DNA of 14,966 bases. Source: Acidimicrobiaceae bacterium (GTDB lineage: Bacteria; Actinomycetota; Acidimicrobiia; Acidimicrobiales; Microtrichaceae). Each line of letters starts with the position of its first letter. The stretch's first letter is position 1. Both the position numbers and the translations under genes were made by a program. The stretch covers positions 3,685-18,650 of the forward strand of contig DORQ01000107.1 in assembly GCA_003514205.1 (NCBI GenBank). Reading direction: 5' to 3'. Under the pieces are notes generated by a model, which saw only the letters and a program-made list of their open reading frames with translations, did not search any database and was not told the DNA's origin. Shown in pieces: positions 8,026-12,789 of the stretch.

Positions 8026-8715
8026 TCAACTCGCCCAGCCTTCGGCGAGCGCCAGCGCAGTTGCGTGATGCGCGCACACGGGCGGGAAACCCCAGACTCG
8101 AAGCTGGCTTTCGACCACAGCGTTGGTAAGCCCGGCACCAATCAGCCCAGTGGCGGCTGCAACAGCGCGTGACAACTCTGGATCCTGTACCTCGCGGGCG
8201 AGGAGTTGGTCGTGGGTTCTCTGTACCGATTCAGGCAGCTTCGAGAGCTGCTTGCGTGTCATCGTCGGAACCACGGTGCGAACCGAGAGCCGAGTTGGGC
8301 TCACCCGTTCGGCCAGATTGAACTGGCAGAGTCGATCGATTGACCGCTGGGTGGAGGAGTTCCTCGCCAGGCTGGTTCCGAGGCCGAGCGCCTTGGCGGT
8401 GTCGATCAGGTTGATTCGAAAACCACCGGGGTGATCCTCCAGTCCTCGTGCGAACCTGCGAAGCATCCAGGTGCTGGATGGCCCGAGCATGCCCAGCCAA
8501 TAGCGCTCCACATAGAAGCTTCGAGCGTCGTGACCAACTTGCAGTTGGCCGGAATCGGGCCAGCCGACAACCTCAAGAAGTGGCGAGGTTGATTCGACCG
8601 TGGCTGGATCCACAGGATCGAGGAGGTCGCGAGTCCAACTCGGCTGGGCAGTATCGGATTCAGGCGGGCGCTGTGCAGGTTCGGTGGTTGAATAGGGCTG
8701 TTCAAGCAGTGTCAT
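8026..8715 (-). CDS. Unknown protein with probable winged helix-turn-helix core
   Basis: I do not recognise a named family for this 229-residue protein. Residues 1-45 are Pro/Ser/Thr-rich and probably disordered. Residues 68-150 look like a winged helix: helix RYWLGMLGPSSTWMLRRFARGL, then IDTAKALGLG and NSSTQRSIDRLCQFNLAE as a likely helix-turn-helix, then a strand pair, RVSPTRLSVRTVV, as the wing. Residues 153-229 are mostly helical and end in PPVCAHHATALALAEGW, where Cys214, His216 and His217 cluster. This would fit a DNA-binding role, but no ligand or target can be named. ATG 8715 has no strong Shine-Dalgarno sequence. The gene lies 173 bases downstream of the asparaginase on the same strand, and its stop is one base from that of the convergent aminopeptidase. 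Codon use resembles the neighbours. Confidence 0.7.
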   Translation of the reverse strand: MTLLEQPYSTTEPAQRPPESDTAQPSWTRDLLDPVDPATVESTSPLLEVVGWPDSGQLQVGHDARSFYVERYWLGMLGPSSTWMLRRFARGLEDHPGGFRINLIDTAKALGLGTSLARNSSTQRSIDRLCQFNLAERVSPTRLSVRTVVPTMTRKQLSKLPESVQRTHDQLLAREVQDPELSRAVAAATGLIGAGLTNAVVESQLRVWGFPPVCAHHATALALAEGWAS

Positions 8716-8835
8716 TGTGCAGTGTTCCGAAGGAGGTGGGGCGGGGGGAAGCCGCTTTGAACCTACGGCCTCGATTCGGCGATTCCTAGCTGTACCAGGG
8801 GTGGGAGTGCCCCCATTGCTGAGCGGGAAGCTGGC

Positions 8836-8870
8836 AGCAGCTGGCCGGTGCGCAGGCAGGTTTAGCTGCT
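8836..8870 (-). terminator. Inverted repeat after the asparaginase stop
   Basis: AGCAGCT (8836-8842) and AGCTGCT (8864-8870) form a 7-bp inverted repeat around a 21-base loop, beginning about 18 bases beyond the asparaginase stop on the minus strand. There is no T run. The rest of 8716-8888 shows no gene; an AGGAGG at 8731 on the plus strand has no start codon at a usable distance. Confidence 0.25.
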
Positions 8871-8888
8871 CTCGGTGGCCGGCGCGGA

Positions 8889-9800
8889 CTATTCCCAGCG
8901 TGCTGCAGTATGGCCAATTGGCCGACCGTGTGCGTCCAAGAGTGCAGGCTGCTCAAGCCCTGTACTGTCGGTGGAAAACCATTCTGCGGCCACCGCTGAT
9001 CCAGCGGGGCCCCAGGCCCGCGTACCTCCGTCGAGCACCCGGAGGGCGATGCCGCCAAGGTCGCTATGCCCGATCCCTAACGCCGCTTCGGCCCCTACCT
9101 TGGCCACGAGTTGAGGGTCTGTTGCCATCAGCTCGGCGTCAATCTGGCCTCGTGGTCGGATGAGTTCTGGGTGCCGGCGCATTGCTGCTGCCACTGTCCC
9201 GAGCCCTTCGAGGAAGGTATCGGCCTCCGGTGAGGCCAGTCGTGCAAACGCTGTTGCGGCATTCGAGAGTGTCATCTGGTGGGTTGACATACCGCAGTTG
9301 TCCGGGGCAATCATGACCTCTGCTCCAACGGCTTGGGCGACTGCGGCGTTCATTCCCTGTTGGACCGGATTCTCGGCAACGCAATAGCTGGCAGTTGGCC
9401 ACCCTCGCACGGCTGCCCACGCAAGACCGAGCGCGTGGTTGCCGGAGCACTGATGCTGAATTGGGGTGCCCTGGCCGTCCGATCCAGTCTGGAGCGCAGC
9501 TTCATCGAGACCGGCAGATTCGAGAATCTCACGCACGAGTCGGGTGTACCGCTCACTGCCGTCATGGGAGGAGCACGCGACTGCAAGGTGTTGGGAGGTG
9601 AGGCCAAGCGTGTCGATAACGCCCTCCGCAACCGCTGGTGCTGCTTGAAACGGTTTCGCCGCCGAGCGGAGAAAGAACCTCCACGAGCCAGCTCCCGGCT
9701 CGGATTCGTGGATCAGTCGGCCGTCAGTGTCGCAGTGCGCCGCCAAGACACGGTGCACACTTTCACGTTCTGAACCACGAAACGTCTCAATCACAAGCAT
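8889..9800 (-). CDS. L-asparaginase II family protein (Rhizobium etli AnsA type)
   Basis: This 303-residue protein belongs to the serine-nucleophile asparaginase family typified by R. etli ReAV, unrelated to the E. coli AnsB type. It would hydrolyse L-asparagine to aspartate and ammonia in the cytoplasm. The paired Ser/Lys features are visible: Ser46 and Lys49 in RSAAKPFQA, Ser78 in CSSHDGS, and Lys234 in AKVGAEA. The zinc-site cysteines correspond to Cys118 in HQCSGNH and Cys169 in DNCGMST. The ReAV zinc-ligand lysine, in the usual CSGKH, is Asn121 here (codon AAC). ATG 9800 is chosen because the family begins at the VRGGxxESVHR-like segment (here FRGSERESVHR) and a -10-like hexamer sits at the right distance. 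ATG 9869 would add 23 atypical residues. It diverges from the rhodanese-E1 gene. Family membership is firm; activity is less sure because of Asn121. Confidence 0.88.
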   Translation of the reverse strand: MLVIETFRGSERESVHRVLAAHCDTDGRLIHESEPGAGSWRFFLRSAAKPFQAAPAVAEGVIDTLGLTSQHLAVACSSHDGSERYTRLVREILESAGLDEAALQTGSDGQGTPIQHQCSGNHALGLAWAAVRGWPTASYCVAENPVQQGMNAAVAQAVGAEVMIAPDNCGMSTHQMTLSNAATAFARLASPEADTFLEGLGTVAAAMRRHPELIRPRGQIDAELMATDPQLVAKVGAEAALGIGHSDLGGIALRVLDGGTRAWGPAGSAVAAEWFSTDSTGLEQPALLDAHGRPIGHTAARWE

Positions 9801-9806
9801 GGTCCG

Positions 9807-9812
9807 AGGATA
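9807..9812 (-). promoter_or_regulatory. Possible -10 hexamer TATCCT for a leaderless asparaginase transcript
   Basis: TATCCT on the minus strand ends seven bases before ATG 9800, which would make the A of the start codon the +1. No Shine-Dalgarno sequence is present and no strong -35 is seen. Confidence 0.4.
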
Positions 9813-9863
9813 GGAGGTTTCAGGTTGGGAATATCTCGGATTCGCAATTGTTGACCAATTAGG

Positions 9864-9869
9864 TAGCAT
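9864..9869 (+). promoter_or_regulatory. Possible -10 hexamer TAGCAT of the rhodanese-E1 gene
   Basis: TAGCAT would start transcription near 9876 and give a leader of about 45 bases. The TTGACC at 9851-9856 is too close to be its -35. Weak evidence. Confidence 0.25.
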
Positions 9870-9879
9870 TTAGAGCGCC

Positions 9880-9895
9880 GAGGGCAGCAACCCTC
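9880..9895 (+). other. Short hairpin in the rhodanese-E1 leader
   Basis: GAGGG-CAGCAA-CCCTC forms a perfect 5-bp stem with a 6-base loop, 25 bases before ATG 9921. It is too small for a known riboswitch and may only shape the 5' leader. Confidence 0.3.
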
Positions 9896-9920
9896 TGAAG
9901 TAGTCGATGGGAAACGTGCA

Positions 9921-11096
9921 ATGGCCAATTTTCGGGAACTGTTAACCGCAACCAAATCCGAGATCCAAGAGGTCTCCACAGCTGAGGCTGAGAGTCTTCG
10001 CGCCGATGGAGCTGTGGTCCTGGATGTGCGCGAAGCCGATGAATTCGAGCAAGGGTCGATCCCCGGGGCGGTGTTCATTCCTCGAGGACACCTTGAGGCT
10101 CAGATCGAATCTCGAGTCGGTGAGAAGTCCACCAAGATTGTGGTTCATTGCGCAGGCGGCGTTCGGTCGGCCTTCGCTGCCAAGACGCTCGGTGAGCTCG
10201 GGTACAGCGATGTTGTGTCCATGGCTGGTGGTTTCAACAAGTGGAAGGACGAGGGCCGCGATTGGTCGACTCCGGCGGTGCTCACGCCCGAGCAGCGAAA
10301 CCGCTATCAACGACATCTGCTCGTCCCCGAAATTGGCGACGAAGGCCAGCTGAAGCTCCTCGGGGCGAAGGTCCTGCTCTTGGGTGCAGGCGGCCTTGGT
10401 TCGCCAGCGGCGCTCTATCTCGCGGCAGCTGGAGTTGGGACACTCGGGATCATCGACATGGATGTGGTCGACGAATCCAACCTCCAACGGCAGATCCTTC
10501 ACAACATGGATCGAATCGGCGACCGCAAAGTGGACTCAGCGAAGAAAACGCTGACAGCGCTCAACCCCGACGTGAATGTGGTGACCTACGACCGTCGGTT
10601 GGATGCTTCCAATATCGAGGAGATTATTGCCGGCTACGACGTGATCGTCGACGGTGCAGACAACTTCCCCGTTCGCTACATGCTGAATGACGCATCGGTG
10701 AAAGCTGGCATTCCCGTAGTGCATGGCTCGATCTTCCGCTTCGAAGGCCAAGTGACCGTGTTCCACCCGCTGTCGGGTCCCACGTATCGAGACATGTTGC
10801 CCGAGCCACCACCACCTGAAATGGCGCCAAGCTGCGCCGAGGCTGGTGTGTTGGGTGCGCTTCCCGGCATCATTGGCACGATTCAGGCCGTGGAGACAGT
10901 GAAGTTGATTCTCGGGATCGGAAGCCCCCTTGTCGGGCGATATCTGACCTTTGATGCACTCGATATGGAATTCCGCGAGTTCAAGATCCGCATTGACCCG
11001 ACCAATGAGATCACCTACGCCAACCGAGATCGAATTCAGGTGGTCGAGCTTGAAGGGCATTGCATGCCCGCTCCACTCGTTGCGCCCGCCAGGTAG
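9921..11096 (+). CDS. Rhodanese-E1 adenylyltransferase fusion (MoeZ/MoeB-like, domains in reverse order)
   Basis: The protein should adenylate the C-terminus of a small sulfur-carrier protein (MoaD, ThiS or CysO type) and pass it sulfur for molybdopterin, thiamine or cysteine synthesis. Of its 391 residues, about 15-118 are a rhodanese domain with VLDVREADEF and persulfide loop Cys77 (CAGGVRS). Residues about 124-391 are a ThiF/MoeB domain with RYQRHLLVPEIG, GAGGLG (155-160), DMDVVDESNLQRQ (179-191), Lys203, GADNF (245-249) and the active-site Cys305 in PSCAEAGVLG. The zinc CxxC pairs of E. coli MoeB are missing (TYRDMLPE and DPTNEI instead), as I recall for mycobacterial MoeZ. In MoeZ and MOCS3 the rhodanese is C-terminal; here it is N-terminal. 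ATG 9921 has only a weak GGGA upstream. No sulfur-carrier gene is in the window, so the partner is unknown. Confidence 0.9.
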   Translation: MANFRELLTATKSEIQEVSTAEAESLRADGAVVLDVREADEFEQGSIPGAVFIPRGHLEAQIESRVGEKSTKIVVHCAGGVRSAFAAKTLGELGYSDVVSMAGGFNKWKDEGRDWSTPAVLTPEQRNRYQRHLLVPEIGDEGQLKLLGAKVLLLGAGGLGSPAALYLAAAGVGTLGIIDMDVVDESNLQRQILHNMDRIGDRKVDSAKKTLTALNPDVNVVTYDRRLDASNIEEIIAGYDVIVDGADNFPVRYMLNDASVKAGIPVVHGSIFRFEGQVTVFHPLSGPTYRDMLPEPPPPEMAPSCAEAGVLGALPGIIGTIQAVETVKLILGIGSPLVGRYLTFDALDMEFREFKIRIDPTNEITYANRDRIQVVELEGHCMPAPLVAPAR

Positions 11097-11147
11097 CGGT
11101 CGGTCGTCCTGTAGCGCTGAATCACTGGCCATGGTCCGCTTGGCTGG

Positions 11148-11153
11148 TAGATT
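11148..11153 (+). promoter_or_regulatory. Possible -10 hexamer TAGATT of the glycosyltransferase gene
   Basis: TAGATT lies in the 81-base gap after the rhodanese-E1 gene and would start transcription near 11160, just before the Shine-Dalgarno sequence. No matching -35 is clear, so cotranscription with the upstream gene is equally possible. Confidence 0.3.
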
Positions 11154-11165
11154 CGGCGAGCTATC

Positions 11166-11172
11166 GGAGGAG
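11166..11172 (+). promoter_or_regulatory. Shine-Dalgarno sequence of the glycosyltransferase gene
   Basis: GGAGGAG lies five bases before GTG 11178, the strongest ribosome site in the window. It supports the GTG start. Confidence 0.75.
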
Positions 11173-11177
11173 TCATT

Positions 11178-11960
11178 GTGGCCAAAACGGTTGTCGTGTT
11201 GCCGACCTATAACGAAGCAGACAACATCGTGGCGGTGCTTGAAAGCCTCAGTCTGCATGCACCTCAGGTAGAGGTCTTGGTTGTCGACGACGGCAGTCCC
11301 GATGGAACCGCCGAGCTGGTCGTTGAGTTTGCGAAAACCCGAAAGGGCGTCTTCGTTGTGCGTCGTACCGAGAAGAACGGTCTCGGCGATGCATACCGTG
11401 CAGGCTTTGCGTGGGCGATCGACCACGGCTTTGAGGTTGTGGTCCAGATGGACTCGGACTTGTCCCATGACCCAGCCGCAGTTCCGCAGCTGCTCGCACG
11501 GATCGAGGACGGAGCGGATTTGGCCATAGGTGCCCGCTATATTCCGGGCGGGTCGATTCCCAACTGGTCGATAGGGCGTCGCCTGTTGTCTTCGGTGGGG
11601 AATCGGTATGCGACGCTGCTGCTCGGCCTGCCGCTTTCTGATGTCACGTCAGGGTTTCGCGCATGGAAGGTGCCGATGCTGATTCGCATCAAATATGGCG
11701 AAACCCGTTCTACCGGCTATGTGTTTCTGCCGGAGTTGGCATTTCGAGCCAAGCTCGCGGGGGGCAGAATCGACGAGGTGCCGATTGTGTTTCGCGATCG
11801 CGAACAAGGCACCTCAAAGATGTCGGGCCGCATCATGGTTGAATCCATGGGCCGCATCACCGTTTGGGGTGCAATGGCGCGGATCAGGCACCGGCAGTTG
11901 CGAATTGGAATGCTTGGGGTTGCGCCCCAAGCGCCGAAGCCCTCGTCCCAGAATTCCTAG
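11178..11960 (+). CDS. Family 2 glycosyltransferase, dolichol/polyprenyl-phosphate mannosyltransferase (DPM1/Ppm1-like)
   Basis: The 260-residue protein resembles enzymes that move mannose from GDP-mannose to a polyprenyl phosphate at the inner membrane face, supplying donors for envelope glycans or protein mannosylation. It has the GT-A motifs LPTYNEADNI (8-17), VVDDGSPDGT (35-44), the metal-binding QMDSDLSHDP (90-99), GARYIPGG (118-125), TSGFRAW (157-163) and the family segment REQGTSKM (208-215). No C-terminal transmembrane or GtrA domain follows, so it is the single-domain, soluble type; it is not fused to an Lnt domain as in some actinobacteria. GTG 11178 is supported by GGAGGAG five bases upstream. 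The last codons enter a 15-bp tandem repeat whose first copy supplies the TAG stop. Sugar and acceptor are inferred from family resemblance. Confidence 0.9.
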   Translation: MAKTVVVLPTYNEADNIVAVLESLSLHAPQVEVLVVDDGSPDGTAELVVEFAKTRKGVFVVRRTEKNGLGDAYRAGFAWAIDHGFEVVVQMDSDLSHDPAAVPQLLARIEDGADLAIGARYIPGGSIPNWSIGRRLLSSVGNRYATLLLGLPLSDVTSGFRAWKVPMLIRIKYGETRSTGYVFLPELAFRAKLAGGRIDEVPIVFRDREQGTSKMSGRIMVESMGRITVWGAMARIRHRQLRIGMLGVAPQAPKPSSQNS

Positions 11961-11975
11961 TCCCAGAATTCCTAG
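11946..11975. repeat. 15-bp tandem duplication spanning two convergent stop codons
   Basis: TCCCAGAATTCCTAG occurs twice head to tail (11946-11960 and 11961-11975), followed by a partial third start (TCCCT). Each copy ends in CTAG, which reads as TAG on both strands. The first copy ends the glycosyltransferase; the second gives the stop of the minus-strand gene (11972-11974). Confidence 0.9.
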
Positions 11976-12688
11976 TCCCTGGCGAACTCTCCGACCCAGA
12001 GGCACCCTGCGCTTCGGAGGTCATAGTGGTAGCGGATCTGATGCGGCTCGGGTTGATCCACCGAGGTCCAGCGGTCCTTGTGGTCGCGCACATAGATCTC
12101 TGAACACAGCGCGCCGTGGTCGCCTTGGAGCAGCCACGCATCCAGACCCGGATTGTGACCAAGGGGTGCTGTGAGGAGGAACCTGCCGCGTTCAGGGTGA
12201 AGGAGGGATCGAAGTCGCGCGAGTGCAGCGGGAGCTTTCGAGGGGTCCTTGTGTGGCTCGTCCCAGCCAACGTGCTCGATCGTGGAGATCGCCAAGATGA
12301 AGTCAAGCGGCTCGGCACTTTCCACCTCGACAACGTCGATGTTTTCGACGCCAGGCGCTCGTTCGTACTTGTCCACCACTCGATGGGTGATTGGCTGATA
12401 GTGGGCCATCACATTGCCGATTTCGAGCCCGTGAGCATCCTCTGGGAAGCGGGCAAGGAACTGTTGAGCAATGGGGATCTCAAGTGCCCGTTCACTCAGC
12501 CAGGTTCGGTTGTAGGGGTGCCAGAAAAAATCCATCTGCTTGCCCTGGTATTTGAAGCCTGGGTTCTTGCCCCTCGCTTGTGCGAGTCGGTATCGGCCGT
12601 GCTGGGCGGTCCTCCTGCTCAGGTTGGCTGCGAGAGTAGTGACTCCATACTCATTCACGTAACTACGTAGTTCGGTTGCACTAGACAT
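11972..12688 (-). CDS. Probable SAM-dependent methyltransferase-like protein
   Basis: This 238-residue protein looks like a class I methyltransferase fold. GLEIGN (87-92) resembles motif I with a shortened glycine loop, VVDKYE (104-109) supplies acidic residues at the position of motif II, and DFILAISTIEHVGWDE (129-144) matches the motif IV/post-IV pattern of methyltransferases found in glycan-biosynthesis clusters. Beyond this, FWHPYNRTWLSERALEIP (55-72) and the C-terminal WTSVDQPEP segment are not assigned. The substrate is unknown; methylation of a sugar or envelope component is a guess from the adjacent amidase and glycosyltransferase. Loss of activity is possible because motif I is not the full GxGxG. 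ATG 12688 has no Shine-Dalgarno sequence, but TACGAT lies at a -10 distance. It follows the amidase by 101 bases and its stop lies 12 bases past that of the convergent glycosyltransferase. Confidence 0.7.
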   Translation of the reverse strand: MSSATELRSYVNEYGVTTLAANLSRRTAQHGRYRLAQARGKNPGFKYQGKQMDFFWHPYNRTWLSERALEIPIAQQFLARFPEDAHGLEIGNVMAHYQPITHRVVDKYERAPGVENIDVVEVESAEPLDFILAISTIEHVGWDEPHKDPSKAPAALARLRSLLHPERGRFLLTAPLGHNPGLDAWLLQGDHGALCSEIYVRDHKDRWTSVDQPEPHQIRYHYDLRSAGCLWVGEFARD

Positions 12689-12695
12689 AGTGCCG

Positions 12696-12701
12696 ATCGT
12701 A
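12696..12701 (-). promoter_or_regulatory. Possible -10 hexamer TACGAT for a leaderless transcript
   Basis: TACGAT on the minus strand would place +1 at 12689, one base before ATG 12688, and no Shine-Dalgarno sequence exists there. No good -35 is seen. Confidence 0.35.
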
Positions 12702-12712
12702 GTCGAGGTAGT

Positions 12713-12727
12713 TGCCCTTTTCGGGCA
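12713..12727 (-). terminator. Small hairpin downstream of the amidase
   Basis: TGCCC and GGGCA form a 5-bp stem around a 5-base loop, 63-77 bases beyond the amidase stop. No T run follows, so termination is uncertain. Confidence 0.25.
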
Positions 12728-12789
12728 GTCCGAGACGCCAGTGCGCGCACCAGGTCAGTCCATGCGGTCGGTGTGTCTGTTCACGCCCA

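Larger units (their letters stand above)
12681..12785 (-). pseudogene. Coding-like stretch without a start, possible gene remnant
   Basis: Between the amidase and the methyltransferase-like gene, one minus-strand frame reads HGLTWCAHWRLG then LPEKGNYLDYDRHYV and TAG (12681-12683). Most of its third codon positions are G or C and the peptide looks natural, but no ATG, GTG or TTG in this frame precedes it after the amidase stop. Upstream the frame continues as a shadow of the amidase Lys/Thr tail. It may be the end of a lost gene, or a tail reached by frameshift from the amidase; chance is also possible. Confidence 0.25.

Noticed and set aside
8740..8810. tRNA-like stems and a GGTTC-like loop between the asparaginase and the unknown gene
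   Set aside because: The arms do not pair into a cloverleaf and no acceptor stem can be formed.
8717..9163. Plus-strand open frame over the asparaginase 3' end
   Set aside because: It has Arg/Pro-rich noise composition and lies antisense to the asparaginase; the AGGAGG at 8731 is after its start and so cannot serve it.
9801..9869. Upstream ATG start for the asparaginase
   Set aside because: It would add 23 residues not found in the family, and a -10-like hexamer lies inside that region.
9871..9920. SAM- or TPP-type riboswitch before the rhodanese-E1 gene
   Set aside because: Only one 5-bp hairpin is present, far too little for these folds.
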